From Sporolactobacillus pectinivorans (GTDB taxonomy: Bacteria > Bacillota > Bacilli > Bacillales > Sporolactobacillaceae), in the NCBI RefSeq assembly GCF_002802965.1, contig NZ_NXGA01000001.1, positions 2,976,366 to 3,040,365 of the forward strand: DNA of 64,000 bases, in the 5' to 3' direction. A program made the translations under genes and the position numbers. Of the stretch, positions 8,314 to 19,158 are shown piece after piece (position 1 is the first letter of the stretch; each line of letters begins with the position of its first letter). The notes beneath the pieces are model-generated. The model was not told the origin of the DNA. It did not search any database and saw only the letters and a program-made list of their open reading frames with translations.

Positions 8314-10482
8314 TTATTGCATTACCCGGCGTACTGAATAAATATCCGAAATTCTCTTGATTTTATCAACCACGCGATACAGGTGGTCGATGTTTGTAAT
8401 GGCAATCGTCATGCTGATGGATGCGACTTTATTTTTGTCGGCGCGCCCTTTGACAGCGTTGATCGGCGTGTGAGTATCAGAAACACATTGCAGTACCTCG
8501 TTAAGCAGGCCGTTCCTGTCATATGCCGTAATCTCAATGTCTACGTTGTATTCTTTCGATTTCGATTCATTATTTTCCCATTCGACTTCCATCAGCCGCT
8601 GATCTTCTTCATTTTTAATATTCGGGCAGTCCTCGCGGTGAATCGTAACGCCCCTGCCTCGGGTAACGTAACCGACAATCGAATCGCCCGGAACTGGATT
8701 GCAGCAGCGTGCCAGCCGGATCAGCATATTGTCGATACCTTTGACCCGAACGCCAAGTGACGTTCTTCTTTGATTGCTTGTTTTTGTTTCAGCGACCTGC
8801 TTCACCACTTCTTCGGTTTCCGGTTCTTTAGTTTTCTTATTGTCTTCTGTCAGGCGGGTGACAACCTGTTTGGCTGGAATTCCGTTATAGCCCACGGCGG
8901 CAAAAAGTTCATTTTCATGTGAGAAATTAAACTTTTTCACAACACTGGCAATGTTTTCGTCCGTCAGTGTATCTTTAAGGCTGATACTCTGACTGCGCAG
9001 CTCCTTCTCAATCATGTCACGGCCCTTTGCAACGTTCTCCTGACGCTCCTGACGCTTAAACCATTGCCTGATCTTGTTCTTGACTGCCGAACTCTGGGCA
9101 ATTTTCAGCCAGTCGCGGCTCGGACCATAAGAATGCTTTGAAGTCATGACCTCGACGATATCGCCGGTTTTCAGCCGATAATCCAGCGGCACCATTTTTC
9201 CATTGACTCTGGCTCCCACGGTTTTGTTTCCGATTTCAGTATGGATTCTGTAAGCAAAATCAATCGGAACAGATCCAACGGGAAGCTCGATAACATCCCC
9301 TTTTGGCGTAAAGACAAAAACGGTATCGGAAAACAGATCCATTTTCAGCGATTCCATAAATTCCTTGGCATCATCCGTCTCATTCTGATACTCGAGGATC
9401 TCGCGGAACCACGTCAGCTTGTCTTCAAATTTATTGTTGATATTCTTTGTTTTACCTTCCTTATAAGCCCAGTGGGCCGCAATTCCGTATTCGGCGACAT
9501 CATGCATCTCTTCGGTTCTGATCTGTACCTCGAGCGGATCACCTTTCGGCCCGATAACGGTTGTATGCAGCGACTGATACATATTAGCTTTCGGCATAGC
9601 GATATAATCCTTGAAACGACCTGGCATCGGCTTCCAGTGTGTGTGAATAATCCCCAGTATGGCATAACAGTCTTTGATGCTCTCGACAATAATCCGAACC
9701 GCAAAAAGATCATAGATTTCATTAAATTGCTTGTGCTGATTCACCATCTTGCGATAAATGCTGTAAATATGTTTCGGACGCCCGGAAATTTCCGCCTCGA
9801 TTTGCACCGATTTGACATACTTTTTCAGATCATCCACAACCTGAGAGATGTAGGCTTCCCGCTCTTCCCGTTTCTGTTTCATCAGATTGACGATTTTATA
9901 ATATTGCTGCGGTTTCAAATAACGCAGCGAGATATCTTCCAATTCCCATTTAATCGCGGAAATACCAAGCCGGTTAGCCAGCGGAGCGAATATTTCGAGC
10001 GTTTCATTCGCTTTCTGTATCTGTTTTTCCGGTGTCATGAACTTGAGTGTCCGCATGTTATGCAGGCGATCGGCCAGTTTGACAATCACACAGCGGAGAT
10101 CACGCGCCATGGCGACAAACATTTTCCGGTGATTCTCCGCCTGCTGATCTTCCTTCGAAGTATACTCAAAATGCCGCAATTTGGTTACACCATCGACAAG
10201 TGTTGCGACATTTTCGCCAAATTCCTTCCGAATATCTTCAAGTGTAATCGGAGTATCTTCGACCACATCATGAAGAAAGCCGCTGATAATCGTCGTTACA
10301 TCCATTTTCAGATCGACAAGTATTCCTGCGACCTCCACAGGGTGTGTGATATAAGGCTCTCCGGATTTGCGCAACTGGCCTTCATGAGCTTTGTGCGCAA
10401 ATTCATAAGCTTCTTTTATAAGTTCAATATCTTTTTTTTCAAGATATGTCGATGCTTTTTCAATCAGTTCGTCCATCGTCAT
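8314..10482 (-). CDS. relA: Bifunctional (p)ppGpp synthetase/hydrolase (Rel)
   Basis: The 722-residue RelA/SpoT homologue has all four parts in order. The HD hydrolase domain carries [10 protein letters not shown] (about 68-77). The synthetase domain (about 230-350) has [22 protein letters not shown] and [12 protein letters not shown] domain lies at about 395-455 and a C-terminal ACT domain at about 650-722. The RFKD (RxKD) motif marks bifunctional enzymes, so it should both make and degrade the stringent-response alarmone. AGGTGATG precedes the start. It is flanked by apt and dtd as in B. subtilis. Confidence 0.97.
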   Translation of the reverse strand: MTMDELIEKASTYLEKKDIELIKEAYEFAHKAHEGQLRKSGEPYITHPVEVAGILVDLKMDVTTIISGFLHDVVEDTPITLEDIRKEFGENVATLVDGVTKLRHFEYTSKEDQQAENHRKMFVAMARDLRCVIVKLADRLHNMRTLKFMTPEKQIQKANETLEIFAPLANRLGISAIKWELEDISLRYLKPQQYYKIVNLMKQKREEREAYISQVVDDLKKYVKSVQIEAEISGRPKHIYSIYRKMVNQHKQFNEIYDLFAVRIIVESIKDCYAILGIIHTHWKPMPGRFKDYIAMPKANMYQSLHTTVIGPKGDPLEVQIRTEEMHDVAEYGIAAHWAYKEGKTKNINNKFEDKLTWFREILEYQNETDDAKEFMESLKMDLFSDTVFVFTPKGDVIELPVGSVPIDFAYRIHTEIGNKTVGARVNGKMVPLDYRLKTGDIVEVMTSKHSYGPSRDWLKIAQSSAVKNKIRQWFKRQERQENVAKGRDMIEKELRSQSISLKDTLTDENIASVVKKFNFSHENELFAAVGYNGIPAKQVVTRLTEDNKKTKEPETEEVVKQVAETKTSNQRRTSLGVRVKGIDNMLIRLARCCNPVPGDSIVGYVTRGRGVTIHREDCPNIKNEEDQRLMEVEWENNESKSKEYNVDIEITAYDRNGLLNEVLQCVSDTHTPINAVKGRADKNKVASISMTIAITNIDHLYRVVDKIKRISDIYSVRRVMQ

Positions 10483-10605
10483 GGTATCATCACCTATGGA
10501 ACCTTCATTGTAATAAGTAGATTATGATCATTATCTGAAAAAAACAGATTAATGTAAAGTTTTTAATTTCAGTTTCCTCAAAAACCAGCTTACCACTCAA
10601 GATAA

Positions 10606-10632
10606 CGGCGACTGTCGACGGCAGTGTCGCCG
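10606..10632. repeat. Inverted repeat upstream of rel
   Basis: CGGCGAC and GTCGCCG, separated by 13 bases, form a 7-bp stem in the apt-rel gap. It has no T run. It could be part of the rel leader or an operator; function unknown. Confidence 0.4.
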
Positions 10633-10642
10633 AAATAAAGTT

Positions 10643-10672
10643 GAAAAAAGAGTGCCCGCACGCAGGCACTCT
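10643..10672 (-). terminator. Intrinsic terminator of recJ-apt
   Basis: AGAGTGCC (10649-10656) pairs with GGCACTCT (10665-10672), followed on the minus strand by TTTTTT. It lies just beyond the apt stop. Confidence 0.85.
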
Positions 10673-10686
10673 CTCCAGATTTATTA

Positions 10687-11199
10687 TCAATAATCAATTA
10701 GTGAAAGCACATCATAATCTTTGAGCAGCCGCTGGCCGTTCAGTGCCTTCAACTCGATCAGAAAAGCAGCGCCAACGACAACGCCTCCCAAACTTTTGAC
10801 AAGTTTAATTGTTGCGTCAATCGTTCCTCCGGTTGCCAGCAAATCATCCGTAACGAGCACACGCTGGCCCGGTTTGATCGAATCTTTATGAATACACAGT
10901 TCATCCAGGCCATATTCTTTTTCATAGGAAACAGTCGCCACTTCACGCGGTAGTTTCCCCGGCTTTCTCACAGGGACAAAACCAACATTCAGAGCGTATG
11001 CAAGCGGACCTCCGATCACAAAGCCGCGGGCTTCCGGCCCGACGATCACTTCCGCTTTTTTATTTTTGGCAAACTCGGCCATCTCATCAATTGCGGAGCG
11101 GTAAACCGATCCGACCTCAAGCAGCGAAGTGATATCCCTGAAGTTTACCCCTTTTGTAGGAAAATCCATTACCGATTCAATGTACTTTTTATAATCCAT
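10687..11199 (-). CDS. apt: Adenine phosphoribosyltransferase
   Basis: The 170-residue salvage enzyme converts adenine plus PRPP to AMP. The PRPP-binding loop [18 protein letters not shown] (about residues 113-130) and the N-terminal [15 protein letters not shown] are diagnostic, and the length is normal. The start ATG has GGAGGAGA 6 bases upstream and overlaps the recJ stop by 11 bases, so the two are translationally coupled. Confidence 0.98.
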   Translation of the reverse strand: MDYKKYIESVMDFPTKGVNFRDITSLLEVGSVYRSAIDEMAEFAKNKKAEVIVGPEARGFVIGGPLAYALNVGFVPVRKPGKLPREVATVSYEKEYGLDELCIHKDSIKPGQRVLVTDDLLATGGTIDATIKLVKSLGGVVVGAAFLIELKALNGQRLLKDYDVLSLIDY

Positions 11200-13546
11200 T
11201 TGTAGTCTCCTCCGGCTCGGCTGACTGTTCCCCGTTTTTCATCTTTTCCACAAACCATGCCTTCAATGATGAAATCGGCGAGTAGCAAAAAAAATCTTCC
11301 AGCTCCAGCTGATTCTTTTCTTTCATATAGGTATCCGATTCGGTCAACGGCGCCTTTACCGGCACTGGATTCATCGTCAAAACACCATTATCTATTTTAA
11401 CAAAACCCAATTCAAAAAACACCTTTGTCATAAAAAAAACAGTGCGCTCCGACCAGCCTTTGAATCTGGCAATCTGCCCTGCCATTGAATCGAGTTTAAA
11501 AGAGTGTTCGCGGCGTATCAGGGCATAATACCATATAAAATGTTTACGGGTTGGGAACGCGGAAAAAAAATGATCTTCATTGTGTGCAAAAACTGCATAG
11601 ATCTGATTGACCGCGGGGCTGTCCCGTATCAGTTCAGACAGCTGTTCTCTGCTCTCGGGAAGATCCAGCAGAATGAGTGCCGGTCTTGTGCAAGTCATCC
11701 CAGGGTGAAACAGTACCGTTTCCACGCCACCGTTAAAGCGTTCCGCATTCTCAGCGTGAAAAGCGAGGACGGACGATGAATGCTCGGGCAGTGCCGCAAG
11801 CTTATTCCCAAGCTCACGTTCTGATCGCCAGTCAAAGACTTGAGGACCGTCGATACGCAGATCTTCAATCAGGAATTGCGGTTTTCTGAATCCGTTCCAC
11901 TCGTTGATCTGGCATTCGCCAATCACACTGATCCTGTCAGTTGGGGAAATGCGGCTGACCGCCTGGCCAAACCCGAAGCCAATGCCATCCAGCTCAGCCT
12001 GCTCTCCTTTGAAAGTAACTTTCATGTGTGCACTTTCACGTCCAATAGCGCTGATTTTCCTCAGTGCCACAGCATTCATTTGAAAGACAGGACGCGGATT
12101 GCCGATCCCAAATGGAGCAAGCATCGCCAATTGATCAATCTGCTTTACTGTGACCTGATCCGGAAGGCAAACCTCTTCAACTGGTATTCTGTGAATCATC
12201 ATTTCTTCGCGTAGTTCACTTCCTGCAAGGCGAACAAAATCATCTCTGAATGCGTCAATTTCATCTGTGGAAAGGGACAGTCCGGCAGCCATTTGGTGAC
12301 CACCAAACTGTATCAGGTGAGCCGCGCACTCTGAGAGCCCCCTATAGAGGTTAAAACCATCAATGCTGCGGCCGGAACCTTTCGCAACGCCGGTCTTTTC
12401 ATCAATACTCAGGATGACGACCGGCCGGTAATATTTTTCGACAATTCGGGATGCAGCAATACCGATCACGCCTTGATGCCATCCTGTTCCAGCAAGGACA
12501 AGCGCTTGATCACCCTTACGGACATAGTTGACAGCCATGATCTCTGCCTCACCGAATACTTGATCGACCAACTTTTTCCTTTGCTGATTCAGTGATTCAA
12601 GCTGATCGGCAAGCTTATCCGATTTTTCCGGATCATCAGAAAGAAGCAGACGAATAGCCGGATCTGCGTCTGTCAGCCTGCCGGCAGCGTTGAGCCATGG
12701 GGCCATCTGAAACCCCACCGCATCGCTGTCCACTGAACCGGCATGCCCTGTTTTAGCCTTCAATGCATCGATTCCAGCCAGCGAACCTACACTGATTTTT
12801 TCCAATCCTGAAAATGCAATCATCCGGTTTTCATCGATGAGCGGGACCAAATCGGCAATCGTCCCTATTGCCGCTAATGCCAGCCAGTTTTCATCGAACA
12901 GGTTCTCCCCGGCGCACAGGCTTTGTACCAATTTCAGGACTACTCCTGCCCCTGACAGACCCTTAAATGGATAATGACACCCGGATTGTTTTGGATTCAG
13001 AATGGCATAGGCTTCGGGGAGGACGTCCGGCGGTTCATGATGATCAGTAACGATATAATCAATCCCCAGAGATCTCGCCCGTTCTGCTGCTTGAATGGCC
13101 GCGATTCCTGAATCCACGGTAACAATCAGTCCAATACCGTCATGCTGCGCGGCGTCTACCGCTCGAACGTTTGGTCCATAGCCGTCACTGAAACGGTTCG
13201 GAATGTAATATGAAACATCAGCTCCGACCTTTTTCAATGCCCGACACAACAATGCAGTTGAAGTTACGCCATCCGCATCATAATCGCCAAAAATACGGAT
13301 GGGCTGATTTCCAGCGATGGCAGCCCTGATACGTGCCGTTACTTCTTTCATCCCAAGCATGGTTTCCGGATCATAATAAGAAGCCTTTTCCGGATGTAAA
13401 AAAAGAGCCGCGCTGCCAGGCTCTTCGATACCACGCAGAACCAACAGCCGCGCGGTCATCTCGGAAATTTTGATTGCTTCTGAGAGTTCACGGACTTTAT
13501 CTTGATCAGCTTTTTTCATGATCCATTGAAATTTTGATTGCAACAT
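11189..13546 (-). CDS. recJ: Single-stranded-DNA-specific exonuclease RecJ
   Basis: The 785-residue protein is a DHH-family 5'-3' ssDNA exonuclease used in recombination and mismatch repair. The metal-binding motifs [15 protein letters not shown] and [12 protein letters not shown] and the DHHA1 motif [12 protein letters not shown] are present. The long C-terminal part is typical of Bacillales RecJ. I chose ATG 13546 (MLQSKFQW...), which matches the B. subtilis N-terminus; the frame stays open 45 bases further upstream. Confidence 0.95.
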   Translation of the reverse strand: MLQSKFQWIMKKADQDKVRELSEAIKISEMTARLLVLRGIEEPGSAALFLHPEKASYYDPETMLGMKEVTARIRAAIAGNQPIRIFGDYDADGVTSTALLCRALKKVGADVSYYIPNRFSDGYGPNVRAVDAAQHDGIGLIVTVDSGIAAIQAAERARSLGIDYIVTDHHEPPDVLPEAYAILNPKQSGCHYPFKGLSGAGVVLKLVQSLCAGENLFDENWLALAAIGTIADLVPLIDENRMIAFSGLEKISVGSLAGIDALKAKTGHAGSVDSDAVGFQMAPWLNAAGRLTDADPAIRLLLSDDPEKSDKLADQLESLNQQRKKLVDQVFGEAEIMAVNYVRKGDQALVLAGTGWHQGVIGIAASRIVEKYYRPVVILSIDEKTGVAKGSGRSIDGFNLYRGLSECAAHLIQFGGHQMAAGLSLSTDEIDAFRDDFVRLAGSELREEMMIHRIPVEEVCLPDQVTVKQIDQLAMLAPFGIGNPRPVFQMNAVALRKISAIGRESAHMKVTFKGEQAELDGIGFGFGQAVSRISPTDRISVIGECQINEWNGFRKPQFLIEDLRIDGPQVFDWRSERELGNKLAALPEHSSSVLAFHAENAERFNGGVETVLFHPGMTCTRPALILLDLPESREQLSELIRDSPAVNQIYAVFAHNEDHFFSAFPTRKHFIWYYALIRREHSFKLDSMAGQIARFKGWSERTVFFMTKVFFELGFVKIDNGVLTMNPVPVKAPLTESDTYMKEKNQLELEDFFCYSPISSLKAWFVEKMKNGEQSAEPEETTNGL

Positions 13547-13595
13547 TCCGCCACAGTGCCTCCCTGACCTCATTCGTATTTGCACAGGCAAAATG

Positions 13596-13958
13596 TTACC
13601 TTCTGAAATGGGATCTCTTTTTTATCGACGACCGGGTTTCTTCCTCATCGTTGTCGTCAGCTGGTGCTCCTTCAACGTGTGCTTCACTGCCGTCTCCCGG
13701 ATGCAGCTGTGCCGCCATCCGACGGATTTCCCGCTCCAGCCGACTGATCTGACGCCGCTGCCTGTATATTTTCAAGTACGTAAAAGACCCGACCAGAATC
13801 ACACCGGCCATCAGCGAAATAACAATCACAAGGATCAGAGGGAGGTTTGCACTGCCAACCAGAAAATTGAAAGGGACTTCGTTTACGTTGGCAATCGACA
13901 GAAGCACAATCACTAGCGCAAAGATCAGTACCATCAGAAGGTTCCATTGTTTTTTCAC
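13596..13958 (-). CDS. LapA-domain membrane protein (YrvD-like)
   Basis: A protein of about 120 residues with two N-terminal membrane segments (NLLMVLIFALVIVLLSIANV and LPLILVIVISLMAGVILVG) and a charged cytoplasmic coiled-coil tail (QRRQISRLEREIRRMAAQL). This is the LapA/DUF1049 layout. The GTG start at 13958 has AAAGGAG 8 bases upstream. It sits between recJ and secF as yrvD does in B. subtilis. Function is not established. Confidence 0.8.
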   Translation of the reverse strand: MKKQWNLLMVLIFALVIVLLSIANVNEVPFNFLVGSANLPLILVIVISLMAGVILVGSFTYLKIYRQRRQISRLEREIRRMAAQLHPGDGSEAHVEGAPADDNDEEETRSSIKKRSHFRR

Positions 13959-13990
13959 GAGCCTTGCTCCTTTAAACTTAGTGCTCAAGA

Positions 13991-14953
13991 TCATTCATCA
14001 GTTTGTGTGCGAACCGTTCTTTTTTGCCTTCTGGAAGCAAGATAGTTCGCCTTCAGCACTGCCCAAAGAGGGCATGCAATGCAGATGGATGAATAAACGC
14101 CGCAAATCAGTCCGACAAAAAGCGCAATGGTAAAGGTACGAATTGATTCACTGCCAAAGATCAGAAGAAAAATAACCGGGAAAAGAACGGTCAATACAGT
14201 ATTCACAGACCGTGTTAATGTTTCACGGATACTCAGATTCACAACATCACCCAGCTCCTGAAGCGTTGACAACCTTTTCCTGCTCAGTTTGATGTTTTCA
14301 CGGACGCGGTCAAATGTCACAATGGTATCGTTAATCGAGTAACCGACAATCGTCAGCACCGCAGAAATAAACAGAATATCGACCTCAATGTGAAAGAGAC
14401 TGAATACAGTCACAATGATAAACGCATCGTGAATCAGCGCCAGCACCGCTGTAAGCCCCTGCAAAAATTCAAATCGAATCCAGACATAAATAATAATAAA
14501 CAGCGAAGCGATGATCAAGGCGTATATTCCATTTTTCGCCAGATCACGCCCGACCTGCGGGGAGACGGTGCTGACGTTCGGATTGACATTAAACTGTTTC
14601 TGAATGCCGCTCTTGATCTGCGCAATCTGATTCTGGTTCAGCTCCTGATTCAGGCGCACCGTTGCGATATCGTTATGATTCCCTGAAAGTACGGGCGTTC
14701 CGGGATTATAACCCATACTCGTAAATGTTTGGGTTACTTTAGCGACCGATATCGGCTGATTAATTTGGATATCAATACGCGTACCGCTTGAAAAATCGAT
14801 GCCCAGATTAAGATGGAAGACAAAAAGCGAAATAATGCCAAGCATAATCAGCGTGCTTGATAATATGAAAAAAACATTTCTGTGCTTCATAAAATCAAGA
14901 TGGTTGTAAAATCTATTATAATGTTTGTAATTCATATCGTTTTTAGTGTTCAC
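13991..14953 (-). CDS. secF: Protein translocase subunit SecF
   Basis: About 320 residues with six membrane segments. The conserved D1 motif LGIDFSSGTRIDIQI and the D4/D5 region (GYSINDTIVTFDRVREN) are visible. SecDF uses the proton-motive force to assist SecYEG export. The GTG start at 14953 has GAGGAG 8 bases upstream and overlaps the end of secD by 11 bases. In B. subtilis SecD and SecF are fused into one polypeptide; here they are two coupled genes. Confidence 0.95.
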   Translation of the reverse strand: MNTKNDMNYKHYNRFYNHLDFMKHRNVFFILSSTLIMLGIISLFVFHLNLGIDFSSGTRIDIQINQPISVAKVTQTFTSMGYNPGTPVLSGNHNDIATVRLNQELNQNQIAQIKSGIQKQFNVNPNVSTVSPQVGRDLAKNGIYALIIASLFIIIYVWIRFEFLQGLTAVLALIHDAFIIVTVFSLFHIEVDILFISAVLTIVGYSINDTIVTFDRVRENIKLSRKRLSTLQELGDVVNLSIRETLTRSVNTVLTVLFPVIFLLIFGSESIRTFTIALFVGLICGVYSSICIACPLWAVLKANYLASRRQKRTVRTQTDE

Positions 14954-16259
14954 GAATATCACTCCTCTTGACACCGAACAGCCACGGTTTCGCATTCAGG
15001 GCTTTGCTGTGGACCAGAAGGCCAAGCAGTAGACGTGCGCCATAGACAGAGGTAATGAAAGTGACGCAATTACTGATCAGAAGCATAACGGCAAACCCCT
15101 TGACGGAGCTTTCCCCAAAAATAAACAAAACAGCTCCAGCGATAATGGTTGTCATGTTGGCATCCACAACCGTCGGCAACGCGCGCTTGCTCCCTGCCCT
15201 GAAGGCGGACAAAATCGACTTGCCGCTGCGTATCTCGTCTTTGATACGTTCAAGAGTAATGATGTTGGCATCAACAGCCATCCCGATGCCAAGGATCATC
15301 GCGGCAATGCCCGGCAACGTAAGCACAGCCTGCAACCCGACAAACACGCCCATAACGATGTAAATATAGAAAGCAAGACTGATATCGGCAATCAGTCCGC
15401 CCAGCCTGTAAAAAAGCAGCATGAAAAGAAGGATTACCGCAACACCCAGTGCCCCGGCAAAGAGCGTATCCTGCATCGAATTCTGTCCATACTGGGCGCC
15501 GACAGACGTTGAATAAATTTCATCCATTTTCACTGGCAGTGATCCGGAGTTCAGCAGATCCTTCAACGTTGTCGCCTGCTGAACCGTAAAATTGCCGGTG
15601 ATCTGGACATCGCTTGTATTCAACACACTGGCTACTGATGGGTTGGAAATGTACTTATGGTTCGCTTTTCCAAGCTCCTTCTCATAAGAATCTCCTTTTT
15701 GGTAGTCCATCCAGATGACCAATACATTGTCTGGCTGGTTATTTGTTACCGTATTCGAGTAAGAGAGAATTTTTTTCGTCACATTGGCAAATTTATTCGA
15801 ATCCTTCAGCTGCAACGTGACCATCGGATGATTCAGGCTGTCAAAGGCGACCTGTGCCTTTCCCGGTTGCAGATCTGAGCCATCCAGCATCAGCCGATCC
15901 TTATAATCCCGGAATGTCAGATTGGCGGTCGTCGACAGCAGCTGGCGCGCACGTTTTTCATCCTTAACGCCCGGCAGTTGAACATCGATTCGGTTGCCGT
16001 TCTGGATGGAAATGCTTGGTTCGCTGACACCCAGGACATTGATTCGTTTATTGAGGGCGGCAACCGCATTACTCATCGTATTTTGATCGATTTTCTGTCC
16101 GGCTTTCAGTGGCTTGACCTGATAAAGAACCTCAAACCCGCCTTTCAGGTCAAGACCCAGTTTCACATTATGTATGATGGGCATCGTAACCAAACCTAAT
16201 ATAACAGCTGAAACAATCAAAATTGCAAAAAAGGAAAAAACATGTCCTTTTTTAACCAT
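14943..16259 (-). CDS. secD: Protein translocase subunit SecD
   Basis: The 438-residue protein has an N-terminal membrane anchor, the D1 motif LGLDLKGGFEVLYQV, a large extracytoplasmic domain and five further membrane segments. These include GMAVDANIITLERIKDE (D4) and a region rich in small residues near residue 370. Partner of SecF, to which it is translationally coupled. It is shorter than E. coli SecD, as is normal for Gram-positive forms. Confidence 0.95.
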   Translation of the reverse strand: MVKKGHVFSFFAILIVSAVILGLVTMPIIHNVKLGLDLKGGFEVLYQVKPLKAGQKIDQNTMSNAVAALNKRINVLGVSEPSISIQNGNRIDVQLPGVKDEKRARQLLSTTANLTFRDYKDRLMLDGSDLQPGKAQVAFDSLNHPMVTLQLKDSNKFANVTKKILSYSNTVTNNQPDNVLVIWMDYQKGDSYEKELGKANHKYISNPSVASVLNTSDVQITGNFTVQQATTLKDLLNSGSLPVKMDEIYSTSVGAQYGQNSMQDTLFAGALGVAVILLFMLLFYRLGGLIADISLAFYIYIVMGVFVGLQAVLTLPGIAAMILGIGMAVDANIITLERIKDEIRSGKSILSAFRAGSKRALPTVVDANMTTIIAGAVLFIFGESSVKGFAVMLLISNCVTFITSVYGARLLLGLLVHSKALNAKPWLFGVKRSDIREH

Positions 16260-16332
16260 ACCTTAACTTGCTCCCTTCTCTATCTCTGAGGGTGGACCTG
16301 TCCCGCGTCCGCTCTCTTTCTTTTCAACACTT

Positions 16333-16620
16333 TTATTGAAACAGCGGACCGTCCATTCTCACTGAACTGTCTTTGAACATATCCATACGGATTTTGTTCA
16401 TATAATCGTTCACAGTCAGCGACATGATGGCCGCCACCACTTCATGGATTCTTTCAGGCCTGTCCTCCTTTTTCTTTTCAATTGATTCTTTTGCAAACTG
16501 CCAGAACTCATCCATCACCAAATGATTGAGCCCGAGCAAATGAAACTCTTCCAGTTTGCTTTGCAGAAAAGGAGCGATTTCCTTCCGCCATTTTTCCAGA
16601 TCGTCAAAGGATTCCGGCAT
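16333..16620 (-). CDS. comN: Post-transcriptional regulator ComN (YrzD family)
   Basis: The 95-residue soluble protein belongs to the small post-transcriptional regulator family; B. subtilis ComN affects the late competence operon comE. The match is by overall sequence character (WRKEIAPFLQSKLEEFHLLG), near-equal length and position between secD and spoVB, the B. subtilis order. ATG 16620 is chosen because GGGAGGA lies 6 bases upstream; the frame is open further upstream without a good site. Confidence 0.8.
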   Translation of the reverse strand: MPESFDDLEKWRKEIAPFLQSKLEEFHLLGLNHLVMDEFWQFAKESIEKKKEDRPERIHEVVAAIMSLTVNDYMNKIRMDMFKDSSVRMDGPLFQ

Positions 16621-16815
16621 ATCCATTCCTCCCATAATCTTTATCATAGCATAATTGGCAGATAATACGAAACACAAAATCAGCATTCATTAAACCTTTT
16701 TGGACATAAACAAAGATAGTTGAACAAGCCTGTCATGCCCGGGTGCTATCCGTGCATATAAATCCATTATGTGTACAAAGCAGTTGCAACTTCAGCACAA
16801 AAAGGCGGACAAACT

Positions 16816-18381
16816 ATGACACGGCAATCATTCTTAAAAGGATCCTTTATTTTGATGGCAGCGGGGCTTGTCACCCGCATACTTGGCATGATTAACGGCA
16901 TGGTACTGGCAAGAGTCATCGGTGATGAAGGGGTCGGCCTTTACATGATGGCTTTCCCTGCCATGCTGCTCGTTGTCACTCTGACCGAACTCGGCCTGCC
17001 GGTAGCCATCTCAAAACTGGTGGCTGAGGCGGACACATTCGGTGATCATAGGCGGATTCGGATGATTCTCGGCTGGGCACTTTCGATCGTTGGCACCATC
17101 AGCATCATCCTGACGATTGCCATGCTTGCCCTTATCCCACTGTCGTCTAAATTATTATTTGCTGATACGCGTGTCATTTATCCACTGATTGCCATCACCC
17201 CCGTGATTCCGATTGTCGCTGTCAGTTCTGTATTACGCGGTTATTTTCAGGGAATCCGGAACATGAAGCCCTATGCCTGGTCGGGAATTGTTGAACAGCT
17301 TGTCCGTATTTCTCTGGTTGCAACGCTGGCCAACCTGCTGATGCCTTACGGCGTAGCCTACGCGGCTGCAGGAGCCATGATTGCCGGTTCCGCGGGCGAG
17401 TGTGCCTCCCTGCTCTATATGCTTCACGCCTTCAAAAAGGAGAGTCAGATCCGTCTCAAAGGAAAAAACCGGAACTCGCTCCGTGGCAGCCGGGGTATCT
17501 TGAGCCGGCTTCTCGGCATCGGCCTTCCGACGATGGGCAGCCGTCTGATTGCCTCACTCGGCAATTTTCTTGAACCGATGATTGTCTCACATAGCCTGCT
17601 TCTTGCCGGCTATTCGATCAAGGCGTCTGCAGAGTTATATGGCCAGCTGACAGGCTATGCAATGACCCTGCTTCTTCTTCCAAGCTTCATCACGCATGCC
17701 CTGCACGTCTCACTTGTTCCAGCAATCAGTGAAGCATTCGCACGGAAATCTTATGGCATGATTCATTACCGGTTGAACCAGGCATTGCGTATCGCCATGC
17801 TGACCGGTGGGCTTTCAATAGTTGTCACTTACTCTTTTGCACGGCCGCTGATGCAGATTATTTATGATTCTCCTGAATCCGCTCAGTTTCTCTACACGAT
17901 GGCGCCTTTTTTCATGATTTTCTATTTTCAGGCACCGATGCATGCCGTTCTGCAGGCATTGGACCTCGCCAGAGCAGCAATGATTAATACTTTGATCGGC
18001 ACAGTTGTCAAAACGGTTCTGCTTTTTCTGCTCACCAGCCGTCCGGAATTCGGCATCCGGGGGGTGGCTTTGGCCATCTGTATCAACGTCGTTCTGGTTA
18101 CCATGCTGCACGCCGGCGTCATGTTCAGGGCAATCGGGTTTTCGCTCATACTCAAAGATTATGTCCGTACAGGTATTCTAATTGCTTTTTCCGGATTTCT
18201 CGCCCATCTGCTGATCCTTCGGAGTTTTACAGGTTTGAGCCTCCTCCCACGGACATTTCTTCTGATTTTCATGATTGCAGTGTTCTATAGTCTGTTTGCC
18301 CTGTTCCTTGGCATGATTCAGAAAGACCAGCTCGCTCAGCTTCCCGTGATTGGAAAATGGTTCATTAACTTTCGGGAATAA
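16816..18381 (+). CDS. spoVB: Stage V sporulation protein B (polysaccharide flippase family)
   Basis: The 522-residue integral membrane protein of the MVF/MATE-like polysaccharide exporter superfamily has about 12-14 hydrophobic segments. The N-terminus RQSFLKGSFILMAAGLVTRI, with RVIGDEGVGLYMMAFP, is typical of SpoVB. SpoVB is needed for spore cortex synthesis and probably flips peptidoglycan precursor lipid at the forespore outer membrane. Start ATG 16816 with GGCGG upstream; the ATG 45 bases earlier lacks one. The last 17 bases overlap the convergent yrbG gene. Confidence 0.93.
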   Translation: MTRQSFLKGSFILMAAGLVTRILGMINGMVLARVIGDEGVGLYMMAFPAMLLVVTLTELGLPVAISKLVAEADTFGDHRRIRMILGWALSIVGTISIILTIAMLALIPLSSKLLFADTRVIYPLIAITPVIPIVAVSSVLRGYFQGIRNMKPYAWSGIVEQLVRISLVATLANLLMPYGVAYAAAGAMIAGSAGECASLLYMLHAFKKESQIRLKGKNRNSLRGSRGILSRLLGIGLPTMGSRLIASLGNFLEPMIVSHSLLLAGYSIKASAELYGQLTGYAMTLLLLPSFITHALHVSLVPAISEAFARKSYGMIHYRLNQALRIAMLTGGLSIVVTYSFARPLMQIIYDSPESAQFLYTMAPFFMIFYFQAPMHAVLQALDLARAAMINTLIGTVVKTVLLFLLTSRPEFGIRGVALAICINVVLVTMLHAGVMFRAIGFSLILKDYVRTGILIAFSGFLAHLLILRSFTGLSLLPRTFLLIFMIAVFYSLFALFLGMIQKDQLAQLPVIGKWFINFRE

Positions 18382-18916
18382 ACTTTTTCAAATCCATAAA
18401 AAAGTTACCAGTCTGATCAATCGTCAAATAGTTCACTTGCCTTAAATCCCTGTAGCCGAAATGTCTCAGTTCACGCCGGAGCCAGAGTTGCGTTTTGCCA
18501 ATTTTTTTGAGATTGTCACCGCGGACTTTTCCGTTCTCGATCAGGGGCAATGCCATAGGCGGGCAATCGCTGACATAATCAGAAAAAGAAGCATAACGTC
18601 CAGCTGCGGGCATTCCGGGTTCTTCATAAACTGCTTCACGAGCCATGGAAAAAGGAACTGTATGCTGCTTAACTCCCTCAGATCGCTTGAAAATCATTGA
18701 AAGCCGGTAGACGGAAACTAGGACTGTGAGCGGCGCCAGAAAGTAAATCAGCGGCTGATCGGGATAGATCACGGCAACCAATGCCAGTTCTACCGCAGAA
18801 AAAAGAACAGCGAAGTCCGAAAGCGTCCGTTCCGCAGGTTTACTCACCATAAGCTCTTTAAAGCCCAAACGTAAAATAATCATTAAAAACAACATCCTTG
18901 CTGCCGCTGTTCCCAT
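18365..18916 (-). CDS. yrbG: DUF421-family membrane protein (YrbG-like)
   Basis: The 183-residue protein has three N-terminal membrane segments (RMLFLMIILRLG..., FAVLFSAVELALVAVIY, LIYFLAPLTVLVSVYRL) and a soluble C-terminal domain, the DUF421 (YetF-type) layout in shortened, divergent form. It keeps the RLGxKEL motif near the N-terminus. It lies beside spoVB and yrzE as yrbG does in B. subtilis. Several DUF421 proteins are found in spore membranes, but its exact role is unknown. A second, more canonical DUF421 protein is at 51575-52261. Confidence 0.75.
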   Translation of the reverse strand: MGTAAARMLFLMIILRLGFKELMVSKPAERTLSDFAVLFSAVELALVAVIYPDQPLIYFLAPLTVLVSVYRLSMIFKRSEGVKQHTVPFSMAREAVYEEPGMPAAGRYASFSDYVSDCPPMALPLIENGKVRGDNLKKIGKTQLWLRRELRHFGYRDLRQVNYLTIDQTGNFFMDLKKFIPES

Positions 18917-19158
18917 TGCTGATCTCCCTGTATTTTCTCTTAACGATTATTATGCGCAGCCTGGGCTGTAACATGAGCCCTGTTGTTCAAATGATGTCAT
19001 AAACAAGGGCCGTCCGAATAGACTTATGGAAGAACTGATTGCAGACAGGCCCTCCGGAATTTCCGTCCCGGTTAGCCCATTTTTCGATTTTGATCGGGGC
19101 AGAAACCGAGCGACCTGCCTGACATATAATCTATTCACTGATCGGAGGTGTTTTAATT

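Noticed and set aside
9241..10527. 428-codon open frame antisense to rel
   Set aside because: It mirrors the codon pattern of rel, which has full domain support; there is no ribosome site and no family match.
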